This document shows positions 13,700-23,868 of a stretch of 64,000 nt of DNA, in pieces. The notes below the pieces were generated by a model. That model was not told the DNA's origin and ran no database searches. It was given only the letters and a program-made list of their open reading frames with translations. The stretch is from the NCBI GenBank assembly GCA_020073565.1, contig JAIQEY010000019.1, positions 31,485 through 95,484 on the forward strand, read 5' to 3'. Origin of the DNA: Terriglobia bacterium (GTDB taxonomy: Bacteria > Acidobacteriota > Terriglobia > Terriglobales > Acidobacteriaceae). Made by a program: the position numbers and the translations under genes. Every line of letters begins with the position of its first letter. The stretch's first letter is position 1.

Positions 13700-16614
13700 A
13701 TTCCGAGCGTTGGCAGCAGGTCAAGCAGTTGCTGGAAAAAGCGATTGCGCTCGACGTCGCGGAACGCCGGCCGTATCTGGACCGCGTATGCGCAGCCGAT
13801 AGCGAACTCCGGAGCGAAGTCGAATCGCTGCTCTCCTCTCACGAACAGGCTGGAACCGGCTTCCTGAAGTCACCGGCAGTCGACCTGAGGTCTGCACCAC
13901 CCGCCCCGACGGCGCAGGCGCGCGCCGGCGGCCGAGTCGGCCCCTACCAGATCGTCGCCGAAATCGGGCACGGGGGAATGGGAGAGGTGTATAGCGCCTT
14001 CCGCGCGGATGGCCAGTACGAGAAACAAGTCGCCATCAAGATTGTTCGCCGTGGTTCCGACACGCGCTCGGTGCTGGAACGTTTCTTCAACGAACGCCAA
14101 ATCCTTGCCTCACTCGACCATCCAAACATTGCGCGACTGCTGGATGGAGGCACGACCGAGGATGGCGTGCCCTACCTGGTCATGGAACTGATCGAAGGGC
14201 AGCCCATCGACCAGTACTTTGACGCACACCAGTCGACCATCACGCAACGATTGGAGATTTTCCGTCAGATCTGCTCCGCCGTGCAGTACGCCCACCAGCG
14301 CCTGGTGATCCACCGGGACATCAAGCCGAGCAATATTCTGGTCACCGCAGACGGCGCTCCGAAGCTCCTCGATTTCGGAATCGCCAAGCTGCTGGACCCG
14401 TCGGGCCGGCCGCAGACCACCCTCACGATGGCGATGACTCCGCAATACGCCAGTCCAGAACAATTGCGCGGAGAGACCATCACGACCGCGACGGACGTCT
14501 ACTCGCTGGGAGTCGTGCTGTACCAGTTGTTGACCGGGTCTTCCCCTTATGGCGACAAGACCAGCACGCCGCACGAGTTGGCCCGCGCGATATGCGAGCA
14601 GGAACCAGAGCGTCCCAGCACCGCAATTTCACGATCGGAGGTTCACACCGGGGACGGGCGCTCAGCAACGGCCGTCCAACCGCGGGAATGGTCGGGAGCG
14701 AAGCTTCGGCGGCGTCTGGCGGGCGACCTCGACAACATCGTGTTGAAGGCGATGCGCAAGGAGCCGCAGCGACGCTACGCATCGGTCGAGCAATTTGCGG
14801 AGGACATCCGCCGTCACTTAGAAGGGCTGCCCGTCACAGCCGCTCCCGATTCACTCGGATATCGAGCGGGTAAGTTCGTGCGTCGGCACAGCGTCGGCGT
14901 GGCCGCAACAGCGCTGATCGTACTCACGGTGCTCGCCGGTGTAGCTGCAACTGTGCGCGAGGCTCAGATTGCGCGGGCGCAGCGGACGCGGGCAGAAAAA
15001 CGCTTCAACGATGTCCGCAAGCTCGCCAACTCGCTGATGTTCGACATTCATGATTCGGTAGCGAACCTCCCCGGCTCGACCCCAGCACGCAAGCTGATCG
15101 TACAGAATTCACTCGAATACCTTGACAGCCTGGCGCAGGAATCCAGCGGCGATCCCTCCCTGCAGCGGGAACTGGCCACTGCCTACGAAAAAGTGGGCGA
15201 GGTTCAGGGAGACATTGTTACGGCCAACCTGGGCGACACGGCGGGCACACTGGCGAGCTACAAGAAAGCGCTGGCGATCCGGCAGGCGGTTGCGCAGGCG
15301 AATCCAGCCAGCGTGGAAGACCACATCGCGCTGGCAGGAAGCCTGCGTCATTTGTGCCGCGTGCAGCTCGAATCGGTTGGGGATATGGCGGCGGCGCTGG
15401 AGAGTTGCCAGCAGGCGGTCGCCAGCGCATCGGCCGCGCTCCAGGCGGATCCAGGCAATCAGAAAGGCCGCGATGAACTCATTGAGGACTACACGGACCT
15501 GGGGGCGGTCCAGAGCGGCAATGGAACGGGCGGGAACCTGAATGATCCGGCGGCAGGATTGGAGAGCTATCGCAAGGCGCTCGAGGTGGCGGAACAGGCG
15601 GCCAAGGACGCGCCCTCGGACCTGGACCGGCAACGGCTGGTGGGCACGCTGGAAGGACAGACCGGTGACAGCCTGCTGGAGATCGGCGATCGCGCGGAAG
15701 CCCTGCGGCATTTCCAGCAAGCGCGCGCAATCTTTGAGAAGCTGGCGGGCAGCGACCGCATCGCCCGCCTCAACTCGGCGGTGGTCCTTCACTACATCGG
15801 AGACGTGTACGTCATTGACGAGAAGTTCTCCGAAGCGCACACGTACTACTCGAAAGAGCTGGAACTGGCGTCTGCGATGTCCGCAGCCGATCCGAAGAAT
15901 GTCGCCGGCCGGATGCTGCTGGCGGGCGCCCACACCAACCTGGGGTACTGTCTGGTGCAAATGAACCGCGTGCGTGAAGGCATTGCGCACCTGAACCTTG
16001 CCCTCGCCCAGATGAATGAATTAATGAAGGCATCGGGCTCCCATCAACTCCAGACCGATCTCGCTCTGGCTGAAGTTTTCCTGGGACAGGGCTACGAGCA
16101 CATCAACGACAGTGCCAGCGCGTTGCAGCACTACTCGCGCTCGCTCGAGATTTATTCCGCGATTACCAAAGGCGATCCCAAGGATGCTGGCACCCGCGTC
16201 AACCTAGCTCAACTCTATGACCGCCTCGGCGGGGTCTACGTCAAGTCAGGAAACACGACCAAGGCGGACGCCCAGTACCGGCAAGCACTGGAGATTGCCG
16301 ACTCTCTGGTCTCTGCCTCCCCCAGGAATGTCGAGGCCCTTTATGCGCAGACGAATACCTACGCTGGGCTGGGAGATCTATCGATGGCGCTGGCCCAGAC
16401 GGTCTCAAAGGGAGTTGAACGATCCAAGCACCTCGCCGATGCCCAGGATTGGTACACCAAGAGCTTGAGCACCTGGCAAAAAGTCCTCAATCCTTCTCGT
16501 ATCAGTCCAAAAGGTTTCGAAGTGCACAGTCCGAGCGAGGTTGCTCGCCGTCTGTCCGAATGTAAAGCGGGGCTCGCGCCCGCTAACAAACAGCTCGTTA
16601 ATAGCGCACCATGA
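13696..16614 (+). CDS. Transmembrane serine/threonine kinase with C-terminal TPR repeats (first paralogue)
   Basis: A 972-residue protein. An N-terminal conserved helix (WQQVKQLLEKAIALDVAERR) precedes a Hanks-type kinase domain at about residues 85-375. The glycine loop is EIGHGGMGEVYSAF, the catalytic lysine lies in VAIKIV, the catalytic loop is VIHRDIKPSN near residue 207, the metal loop is LLDFGIAKL, and MTPQYASPEQLRG is the APE-like segment. One transmembrane helix (GVAATALIVLTVLAGVAATV) occurs near residue 400, followed by a TPR-rich C-terminal half presumably outside the membrane. ATGA overlaps link it to the sigma gene before and the second kinase after. Confidence 0.95.
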   Translation: MNSERWQQVKQLLEKAIALDVAERRPYLDRVCAADSELRSEVESLLSSHEQAGTGFLKSPAVDLRSAPPAPTAQARAGGRVGPYQIVAEIGHGGMGEVYSAFRADGQYEKQVAIKIVRRGSDTRSVLERFFNERQILASLDHPNIARLLDGGTTEDGVPYLVMELIEGQPIDQYFDAHQSTITQRLEIFRQICSAVQYAHQRLVIHRDIKPSNILVTADGAPKLLDFGIAKLLDPSGRPQTTLTMAMTPQYASPEQLRGETITTATDVYSLGVVLYQLLTGSSPYGDKTSTPHELARAICEQEPERPSTAISRSEVHTGDGRSATAVQPREWSGAKLRRRLAGDLDNIVLKAMRKEPQRRYASVEQFAEDIRRHLEGLPVTAAPDSLGYRAGKFVRRHSVGVAATALIVLTVLAGVAATVREAQIARAQRTRAEKRFNDVRKLANSLMFDIHDSVANLPGSTPARKLIVQNSLEYLDSLAQESSGDPSLQRELATAYEKVGEVQGDIVTANLGDTAGTLASYKKALAIRQAVAQANPASVEDHIALAGSLRHLCRVQLESVGDMAAALESCQQAVASASAALQADPGNQKGRDELIEDYTDLGAVQSGNGTGGNLNDPAAGLESYRKALEVAEQAAKDAPSDLDRQRLVGTLEGQTGDSLLEIGDRAEALRHFQQARAIFEKLAGSDRIARLNSAVVLHYIGDVYVIDEKFSEAHTYYSKELELASAMSAADPKNVAGRMLLAGAHTNLGYCLVQMNRVREGIAHLNLALAQMNELMKASGSHQLQTDLALAEVFLGQGYEHINDSASALQHYSRSLEIYSAITKGDPKDAGTRVNLAQLYDRLGGVYVKSGNTTKADAQYRQALEIADSLVSASPRNVEALYAQTNTYAGLGDLSMALAQTVSKGVERSKHLADAQDWYTKSLSTWQKVLNPSRISPKGFEVHSPSEVARRLSECKAGLAPANKQLVNSAP

Positions 16615-19523
16615 ACCAGCACCGGTGGCAGCGGGTCAAGCAGTTGCTGGACGAAGCAATTGCGTCCGACGCCGCGGAACGTCCGGCATTTCTTGCTCAA
16701 GCCTGTGACGGGGACGCCGAATTGCAGCGCGAGGTGGAATCCCTGCTTGCCTCCCATGAACAGGCGGGAACCGGATTCCTGAACACGCCGGCTGCCAATC
16801 TGAAGTCAGCCGCGGAGGCACCAGCCACAACTCGCGCCGGCCAGCGCATCGGCGTCTATCAGATCGGAGAGCAGATCGGTCACGGCGGCATGGGCGAGGT
16901 ATACCGCGCCGACCGCGCCGACGGCCAGTACACCAAGGACGTCGCCATCAAGCTGGTGCGCGGAGGATACGATTCGCGCTTCGTGCTCGAGCGCTTCCGC
17001 AACGAGCGCCAGATCCTGGCCACACTCGACCATCCCAACATTGCTCGGCTGCTCGACGGCGGCACGACTGACGACGGCATTCCTTACCTGGTCATGGAGC
17101 TGATCGAGGGCACGCGGATCGACTCGTATTGTGACGATCACGAGCTTTCGATCACTGAGCGGCTGAAGTTGTTTCGGCAAGTGTGCGCGGCCGTGCAATA
17201 CGCGCATCAACGGCTGGTGATTCATCGCGACATCAAGCCGAGTAACGTTCTGGTCACGAACGAGGGCGCACCGAAGCTGCTGGATTTCGGGATTGCGAAA
17301 ATTCTGGATCCGACCGGAGATGGAGCGGAAACCACGCTGGCGCGCCCGATGACGCCCGAGTATGCCAGCCCGGAACAGATTCTCGGCAAGCCCATTACGA
17401 CCGCCAGCGATGTGTACTCGCTGGGCGTGGTGCTCTACCAGCTGCTGACCGGCCGCTCCCCGTATCCGGCGGAGACGCGCAGCACGCACGAACTAGCCCG
17501 GGCCGTGTGCGAGAGCGATCCGGGACGGCCCAGCACGGTGGTGCTCAAGCCGCCACCGGCTCGCAGCGACGATCAGTCCGCGCCGCTCACGCCTGGGCAA
17601 TCGAGCAGTTTGCGGGAAGGCTCTCCGGCCAAACTACGCCGTCGGCTCGCTGGAGATCTTGACGACATCGTTCTGATGGCGCTGCGCAAGGAGCCTGATC
17701 GGCGTTATGCCTCGGTGGAGCAATTTAGCGAAGACGTTCGGCGGCACCTGGAAGCATTGCCGGTCGTGGCGAGGAAGGGGTCGTGGAACTACCGGGCAAG
17801 CAAGTTCGTGCAGCGGCACAAGGCAGGAATGGCAGGAACGGCGATCATTCTGCTGGCGGTGGCCGCGGGCGTCGGCGCGACGGTTCGCGAAGCCGGCATT
17901 GCTAGAGCGAATGCGCAACGAGCGGAGAAACGGTTCAATGACGTCCGTAAGCTCGCAAACTCCCTCATCTTCGATATCCACGATTCGATCGAATATCTTC
18001 CCGGCGCCACCGCTGCCAAGAAACTGATTATCCAAAAATCGCTGGAGTATCTTGATAGTCTGGCCGGCGAAGCTGCAACGGATACGTCGCTTCAGCGCGA
18101 ACTTGCCTACGCCTACCACAGAATCGGATTGATTCAGGGGTATGCCTACAACCAGAATCTAGGCGACCCCCGGGGAGGAATCGTCAGCCTGCGCAAGGGC
18201 CTGCAAATCCGTCAGAGGATCGCTGCCGCCAACCCAGGCAACGCGGACGACCAATACATGGTAGCCTCCAGCCTCCGCGTGATTGCGTTGGTCGAGGGAC
18301 CCTCGTTGGGGGATACTGATCGCGCAATCGCCGACCTTCAGACGGCAATTTCCATTTCAGAACACGTTGTGGCTGTCGCTCCGAACAACATGAAAGCCGT
18401 GCAGGAGCTGGCCGCAGACCACTTTCGTTTGGGCGACATCCAGATGGGCAAAGGCGGCGTCAGTAACTCTCAAAACGGACTCGAAAACCATCGGCGGGCC
18501 TTACCGTTGTTTGAAAGAGTGGCACAAGCTAGCCCCGGAGACCCGTCCAAGCAATATCCGTTGGGCGCGGCGTGTCAGACTCTAGGAGAGGACTTGGTGA
18601 CGCTCGGTGAATTCGAGCAGGGTCTTCATTATATGGAGCAGGCCCGCCAGATCATGGAACCTCCGGCCCACGATCCAAATAATGTGCTGTTTCGTCGTGG
18701 CTTGGCGAGTTCGTATGGCGACACCGCTGAGGCATGTCTTCGCGCCGGACGTCCCTCCGATGCCCTGAAGAACGACACGAAGAGATTCCAGATCATCGAA
18801 CCGCTGGCCGCCGCCGATCCCAGCGACGTGGACATGCAGGCAAGACTGACCCTCGCGCGGGCAGACGTAGGATACGAACTTGTCGTGCTGCGGAGGTACG
18901 ACGAGGGCATGAAACTCTTGCTCCAGTCGCTGGCCAATGCACGCAAGGCCGAACATGCGACACCGGGGATCCCCCAGCAAGAGGACACCAACGCTATCGT
19001 CCTACTCGCGGCAGCCGCGTTCCAGCGCGCCGGAAATGACACGCAGGCGCTCGCGTTCTATACCGAGGCGCTTCAGAGTTACAGCGCCCAGCTTGCTAGG
19101 GAAACAGGTAACGTGGATGCGGAGATAGACATCGCAATGTTACGCACAAAAATTGGCGGCCTTTACGTAAGGCAAGGCAATCTGGACCGCGCGGCCTCGG
19201 AATTGCAAAAGGCGCTGGCGATCAGCGAACCCCGCGTCGCAGCCACAAGCACGGACCTAGATGCTGTTTACACACTGGCGGAGACAGACCTGGCGCTCGG
19301 CAATCTTGCTATGTCCCAGGCGCGGCGGCTGCGCAATCCTCAGGAACACGGTCGCCAACTAAGACGGGCACAGGATCTGTATGAAAAGAGCCTTCGCCTG
19401 CGCCAGGCGATCGCGCACCCATCCTTCATGACCCCTAATGGGTTTGAAGTGACGCCGATTCAGGAAATCGTCCGCCGGTTGGTTGACTGCAAGGCCGGCT
19501 TTGGGCAACGGGGCGATTCATGA
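16611..19523 (+). CDS. Transmembrane serine/threonine kinase with C-terminal TPR repeats (second paralogue)
   Basis: A 970-residue paralogue of the preceding gene with the same order of parts. The N-terminal helix is WQRVKQLLDEAIASDAAERP; the kinase domain has QIGHGGMGEVYRAD, VIHRDIKPSN near residue 205 and LLDFGIAKI. A single membrane helix (GMAGTAIILLAVAAGVGATV) precedes a TPR domain. The kinase halves are closely similar while the TPR halves have diverged strongly, as expected if the C-terminal half reads different partners or signals. The start ATG overlaps the previous stop (ATGA), and the stop overlaps the ATG of a third, truncated copy at 19520. Confidence 0.95.
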   Translation: MNQHRWQRVKQLLDEAIASDAAERPAFLAQACDGDAELQREVESLLASHEQAGTGFLNTPAANLKSAAEAPATTRAGQRIGVYQIGEQIGHGGMGEVYRADRADGQYTKDVAIKLVRGGYDSRFVLERFRNERQILATLDHPNIARLLDGGTTDDGIPYLVMELIEGTRIDSYCDDHELSITERLKLFRQVCAAVQYAHQRLVIHRDIKPSNVLVTNEGAPKLLDFGIAKILDPTGDGAETTLARPMTPEYASPEQILGKPITTASDVYSLGVVLYQLLTGRSPYPAETRSTHELARAVCESDPGRPSTVVLKPPPARSDDQSAPLTPGQSSSLREGSPAKLRRRLAGDLDDIVLMALRKEPDRRYASVEQFSEDVRRHLEALPVVARKGSWNYRASKFVQRHKAGMAGTAIILLAVAAGVGATVREAGIARANAQRAEKRFNDVRKLANSLIFDIHDSIEYLPGATAAKKLIIQKSLEYLDSLAGEAATDTSLQRELAYAYHRIGLIQGYAYNQNLGDPRGGIVSLRKGLQIRQRIAAANPGNADDQYMVASSLRVIALVEGPSLGDTDRAIADLQTAISISEHVVAVAPNNMKAVQELAADHFRLGDIQMGKGGVSNSQNGLENHRRALPLFERVAQASPGDPSKQYPLGAACQTLGEDLVTLGEFEQGLHYMEQARQIMEPPAHDPNNVLFRRGLASSYGDTAEACLRAGRPSDALKNDTKRFQIIEPLAAADPSDVDMQARLTLARADVGYELVVLRRYDEGMKLLLQSLANARKAEHATPGIPQQEDTNAIVLLAAAAFQRAGNDTQALAFYTEALQSYSAQLARETGNVDAEIDIAMLRTKIGGLYVRQGNLDRAASELQKALAISEPRVAATSTDLDAVYTLAETDLALGNLAMSQARRLRNPQEHGRQLRRAQDLYEKSLRLRQAIAHPSFMTPNGFEVTPIQEIVRRLVDCKAGFGQRGDS

Positions 19524-19648
19524 ACCAGGACCGTTGGCAGAGAGTGAAGGAATTGCTGGACGCGGCCATCACTGTGCCCGCCACGGAACGCACTTGGTTC
19601 CTGAACCAGCTCAATGATCCCGAACTCCGCAGCGAGAACGATAGTTAA
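19520..19648 (+). pseudogene. N-terminal stub of a third kinase paralogue
   Basis: A 42-codon frame starting in the same ATGA overlap. It encodes MNQDRWQRVKELLDAAI, then ELRSENDS and a TAA stop. It matches the first 35-40 residues of both upstream kinases (MNQHRWQRVKQLLDEAI in the second), then stops before the kinase domain. The sequence that follows (19649-19910) shows no kinase remnant. Best read as the remainder of a third tandem copy lost by deletion. It may still be translated by coupling. Confidence 0.75.
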
Positions 19649-19910
19649 GAGAGGACGTTGAAAACTGGACGATCCGATGCAGGTCATAAGCAATTTGAAT
19701 TGGACTGCGGGCACGTAGCACTCTTAGAGTCTACTTGTGCCCTATATGCCCGCAACACACCGGGATAGTAGTAGCATAGAGAGCGGTGAACCCTTCATTC
19801 CGCTTCTCGGGCCGAGAGCCCCAGCATCCTTTTTTATCCTGCGACAAGGTTACTTTAGGATGCCCTCGCTGACCGAATTTGCTTAGCCATTCGCCTGGTT
19901 TTGCGAAACC

Positions 19911-22646
19911 ATGAACCGTCAAACCAGGGTTTTACGCAAATGGAGGTTGCAGGAATTGGATCGACATAAGGAAGCAGTTCAGGACTTGGATCAACCCACT
20001 ACTTCGCGCGATGCCAGTCATGTACTAACACTGGAAGAAATCGCCAACCTGACGGCCGAAGGCGGCAAACCAGCGGAAACGCTGATGAACGTTGTCGCCC
20101 TGATCGCCAAACGGTTTGGAACCGATGTTTGCTCGGCGTATTTGCTCGAACCTGATCGCTCCACGCTGGTCCTGGCCGCTACCGTCGGACTTCGCCGCGA
20201 ATGTATCGGGAATCTCCGGATGGCCGTCCATGAAGGACTCGCCGGGCTGGTCGCGGAACAGGTCCGACCGGTGGCGGTGGAGCAGGTGAAAACTCATCCT
20301 CGCTTCAAGTATTTCAGCGAGGCCGGGGAGGACGCATACCAGTCGTTCCTGGGGGTTCCGCTGATCGACCGGGGCGTCCTGCAGGGTGTGCTCGTGGTGC
20401 AAACGGTCGAGCCGAGGGTTTTCCCGGAGAAGGCTATCCGCCTGCTGAGCGAAGCCGCTGCCCAGGTGGCACCGGTGGTCAGCGAAGCCCGCACCCTGGA
20501 CCGTTTCATCGCTCCCTCGCAGGAACGGCTCTGGGCGTTGGCCCGCAACCTGTGGTCGAGTTGGGATCACGATTCGGTTGACCTCTTTATGGATCTCGAT
20601 CCGGCACGGTGGATCGAACTGAATCACAATCCGGTTTCGTTGCTGGCCGAGTTTCCTCTGAGAAGACTGGAGGCGCGCGCGGCCGAGCTTTCGCTGCACA
20701 GCCGCATCAACTACGCCTATCGTCGACTGCGCGAATATCAGCACGAGGAGCGAACCTGGGGCGCCCGGCACGCTGGCGTCCTGCGCACGCGGCCAGTCGC
20801 TTATTTCTCCGCTGAATTTGGCCTGCACGAGTCTCTCCCGGTGTACTCCGGCGGCCTGGGAGTTCTGGCGGGCGATCACATCAAGAGCGCTTCCGATCTC
20901 GATATCCCACTGGTGGGAGTGGGGCTGTTTTACGGCCAGGGATACTTCCGGCAGCGGCTCGATCTCGAGGGCTGGCAGCACGAGGAATATCTCGAAACTG
21001 ACGTCAACCAACTGCCGATGGAAGCCGCCATCGGGAAAAATGGTCGGCCCGTGGTGGTGCAGGTCGACACCCGGCACGGTTCTATCTGCGCCAAAGTCTG
21101 GCGCGTGAAGGTGGGACGCTGTGATCTGTTCCTGCTCGACTCCGACGTGGAAGGCAATGATCCCGAGGATCGGGAGCTTACGTCGCGCTTGTATGGAGGC
21201 GACGGCGGTGTTCGAGTTCACCAGGAACTGCTGCTTGGCGTAGGCGGCCTGCGCGCTTTGAAGGCGATGGGCATTACGCCGGGCGTTCTGCACCTGAACG
21301 AGGGACACAGCGCATTTGTGGTGCTGGAAGCCGTCCGGCAGCGTATGGAAGAGGAGGGTCTCAGCTTCGAAAAAGCCGTGCCGCGTGTTTCCCGGGAAGT
21401 CGTCTTCACCACTCACACGCCCGTGCCGGCCGGTCACGATCGCTTCAATGCAGACCTGGTGGAAGAGCATCTCGGGCCTTTGCGTGAGTCACTCGGCCTT
21501 ACGCGCGAAAGCTTTATGGCGCTCGGGAGAGAGAACCCCAACAACACTGAGGAATCGTTCTGCATGACCGTGCTGGGGCTCCGGCTCTCGCGGCGCGCCA
21601 ATGCTGTGTCCTCGCTGCATGGAGAAGTTTCCCGTGCCATGTGGACCGGCCTCTCCCCGGGCAAGCACGAAGACTCCGTCCCAATTGGACACATCACCAA
21701 CGGCGTGCACGTGCCCTCCTGGCTCGCTCCCCAGATGTTTCGCCTCTACGATCGCCACCTGGGGACGGGCTGGCACCTTCGCAGCAGCGAGGCAAAAATC
21801 TGGGATGGAATTGAGAACGTCGATGACGGTGAACTCTGGGAGACTCACCTGAACCTGAAGACACGGCTGGTGGAATTTGTGCGCCGCCGCGCCGTCAAGC
21901 AAGCGATGCGCCGCGATGAACCGGTTGTGGCCTTGCAGCGATTGGAACGCGTGCTCAGTCCGGATGCGCTCACCATCGGGTTTGCCCGGCGCTTTGCGAC
22001 TTACAAGCGGGCCAACCTGTTTCTGGCGGACATCGAACGCCTGGCTTCCATGGTCAACGACCCGAAGCGCCCGGTGCAGTTCGTCTTTGCTGGCAAGGCT
22101 CATCCTCACGACGAGCCCGGCAAACGCGTCCTGCAGCAGATTGCCCGCCTGATGCGCGACTCGCAGTTTGCCGACAAATTCGTCTTCGTCGAAGACTACG
22201 ACATCAACGTCGGCCGGTATTTCGTGCAGGGCGTCGATGTTTGGCTGAATAACCCGCGCCGTCCGCTCGAAGCCTCGGGCACCAGCGGTCAGAAGGTGGT
22301 GCTCAACGGCGGACTGAACCTCTCGGTGCTCGATGGCTGGTGGGCCGAGGCCTACGACGGCTTAAACGGCTTCGCCATCGGAAGCGGGAGAACGCATACC
22401 GACATGAACGTCCACGATAACCGTGACGGAGAAGATCTGCTGCGCGTGCTCCGCGAGGAAGTGATTCCTCTGTACTACCAGCGCGACCGCGACGGGCTCC
22501 CGCGTGGCTGGATCAAGCGCATGAAGCGCACCATCCGGACGCTCGGCTGGCGGTTTAACGCCGATCGCATGGTGATGGACTACACGCTCAAGTGCTACGT
22601 TCCGGCAGCGGGGGGAACGTCGAGTGACATGCGGCCGAATATGTAG
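19911..22646 (+). CDS. glgP: GAF domain fused to alpha-glucan (glycogen/maltodextrin) phosphorylase
   Basis: A 911-residue protein. Residues about 40-195 form a GAF domain (LMNVVALIAKRFGTDVCSAY, then FLGVPLIDRGVLQGVLVVQT) like the sensory GAF of PtsP. The remainder is a phosphorylase of the shorter divergent clade (AYFSAEFGLHESLPVYSGGL, then VLHLNEGHSAF). The pyridoxal-phosphate lysine is probably Lys795 in EASGTSGQKVVLNGG. It would release glucose-1-phosphate from alpha-1,4-glucans in the cytoplasm. The fused GAF suggests small-molecule or redox control within the chain. The start at 19911 is the ATG that begins the frame; the basic first 20 residues are not part of either domain. No other glycogen genes adjoin it. 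Confidence 0.9.
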   Translation: MNRQTRVLRKWRLQELDRHKEAVQDLDQPTTSRDASHVLTLEEIANLTAEGGKPAETLMNVVALIAKRFGTDVCSAYLLEPDRSTLVLAATVGLRRECIGNLRMAVHEGLAGLVAEQVRPVAVEQVKTHPRFKYFSEAGEDAYQSFLGVPLIDRGVLQGVLVVQTVEPRVFPEKAIRLLSEAAAQVAPVVSEARTLDRFIAPSQERLWALARNLWSSWDHDSVDLFMDLDPARWIELNHNPVSLLAEFPLRRLEARAAELSLHSRINYAYRRLREYQHEERTWGARHAGVLRTRPVAYFSAEFGLHESLPVYSGGLGVLAGDHIKSASDLDIPLVGVGLFYGQGYFRQRLDLEGWQHEEYLETDVNQLPMEAAIGKNGRPVVVQVDTRHGSICAKVWRVKVGRCDLFLLDSDVEGNDPEDRELTSRLYGGDGGVRVHQELLLGVGGLRALKAMGITPGVLHLNEGHSAFVVLEAVRQRMEEEGLSFEKAVPRVSREVVFTTHTPVPAGHDRFNADLVEEHLGPLRESLGLTRESFMALGRENPNNTEESFCMTVLGLRLSRRANAVSSLHGEVSRAMWTGLSPGKHEDSVPIGHITNGVHVPSWLAPQMFRLYDRHLGTGWHLRSSEAKIWDGIENVDDGELWETHLNLKTRLVEFVRRRAVKQAMRRDEPVVALQRLERVLSPDALTIGFARRFATYKRANLFLADIERLASMVNDPKRPVQFVFAGKAHPHDEPGKRVLQQIARLMRDSQFADKFVFVEDYDINVGRYFVQGVDVWLNNPRRPLEASGTSGQKVVLNGGLNLSVLDGWWAEAYDGLNGFAIGSGRTHTDMNVHDNRDGEDLLRVLREEVIPLYYQRDRDGLPRGWIKRMKRTIRTLGWRFNADRMVMDYTLKCYVPAAGGTSSDMRPNM

Positions 22647-22653
22647 ATTCCTA

Positions 22654-22674
22654 GTAGCGCCGCCGCCCCGGCGG
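22654..22674 (+). repeat. REP-like palindrome, degenerate copy
   Basis: GTAGCGCCGCCGCC then CCGGCGG, sharing the GTAGCGCCG head and GGCGG tail of the REP family at 3258 and 62114. It lies eight bases after the phosphorylase stop. Confidence 0.65.
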
Positions 22675-22716
22675 ATTCGCAACCAAGGTACGGGGGAATG
22701 ACAATCAGTGTCACTA

Positions 22717-23868
22717 ATGCGAAAAATGCTTTCAAACGAGCGCAGGCTCCCACGCTTCCCTTGGTTTGCCCTCTGGTCGCTCTTTTGCGCGCCGGTCTTC
22801 TTCGCGCAGACCTGTCCGCACAGCAACATCTACAAGGCCCCACCTATAGAAGAAGTCCTACACGCCAATAGCGTCGAAGTCATTTTTCGGTCCGCAGCGA
22901 TCACAGGAGATACCATCGTACCCGCCCTTCTGCGTCTCTCTAAGCCAGGTATGTCGGTTGACTCCATTCCCGGGGCGGCACAAGTAAGTCTGGCGCGCCT
23001 TGGCGACAAAAACTGCCTTAGAAAGCTCGAAGAGGAACTCAACAATCCGAATACATCATACTTAGCATATCCAAAGCTCGTTCGTGTCGGGACTAACGAA
23101 GCTGTGGCGATGCTTATGACTTACCTCCGTGCTCATGTGTCAGATCCCGCTCCTTCCTGGTCCGACTATCTCAACGATATGCGGGTCGAATTAGTTGTAG
23201 CCGTTTCAGAACACTTGCAAATAGGCCCCATCTTGCAAAATGGGAATTTTTCGAGTTCTCCTCCGGATTGGCTGACCTGGTGGCTTCAGAATGTGGGCAA
23301 GCCAATCACGCTTTCGATCAGTGGCGACTTCCGGGATCCTTATTTGAAATGTCTCGCCCGCAAGGTGGAATGGGGGTTTCCCGACGCAATTGTCGACATG
23401 GCCCGCACACGCGATTCTCAGGTGATACCTGTCCTGAGGCTCTTGGCGAGATGGGGCAATCCGAAGAGGCGGCCCTTTGTTTTGACGACCCTGCAAGGGC
23501 GCGCACAATTGGGCTTGGCGCAACTCGGAGACCCGGAGGAGTTGCAAACTATCAACAAGGAACTCGATCTTCCAGGCTTCGGCAGCGCCATCGAAGAACT
23601 TCGGCAATTGGGAGGGTCGGTTGCCGTAACGACCCTCATAGATGCTCTTGACAGCAGCAATTTTCTTTCAGAGTACAAAGGAACGCCGGGTTACCAGAGA
23701 GTAGTAAACGAACATAACCAGGCAATAGAAGATGCGTTGGCAACGATGGTCATATTTCCTCCCGAAACGACGATCACCCCGGAGACTGCGAAGAAATGGA
23801 AAGCTTGGTGGGAAAAGAACAAGGACACGGCCCAATTCGTAAAGCCACCGGTCGGGACCTACGAATAA
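22717..23868 (+). CDS. Exported HEAT-like repeat protein of unknown function
   Basis: A 383-residue protein with an N-terminal signal (FPWFALWSLFCAPVFFAQ). The mature part is helical and carries HEAT/armadillo-like units such as VPALLRLSKPG, AQVSLARLGDKNCLRKLEEE and RAQLGLAQLGDPEELQTINK, spaced as in PBS-lyase HEAT repeats. Such solenoids mediate protein-protein contacts. The ATG at 22717 is preferred over a GTG at 22708 because it sits directly before the basic n-region (MRKMLSNERR). Codon use is more AT-rich than in the neighbours, hinting at a different history. No function can be assigned. Confidence 0.7.
   Translation: MRKMLSNERRLPRFPWFALWSLFCAPVFFAQTCPHSNIYKAPPIEEVLHANSVEVIFRSAAITGDTIVPALLRLSKPGMSVDSIPGAAQVSLARLGDKNCLRKLEEELNNPNTSYLAYPKLVRVGTNEAVAMLMTYLRAHVSDPAPSWSDYLNDMRVELVVAVSEHLQIGPILQNGNFSSSPPDWLTWWLQNVGKPITLSISGDFRDPYLKCLARKVEWGFPDAIVDMARTRDSQVIPVLRLLARWGNPKRRPFVLTTLQGRAQLGLAQLGDPEELQTINKELDLPGFGSAIEELRQLGGSVAVTTLIDALDSSNFLSEYKGTPGYQRVVNEHNQAIEDALATMVIFPPETTITPETAKKWKAWWEKNKDTAQFVKPPVGTYE

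Noticed and set aside
20025..21470. A 481-codon minus-strand frame opposite the phosphorylase
   Set aside because: Shadow of the real gene; composition is typical of antisense translation (His, Arg and Gln rich).
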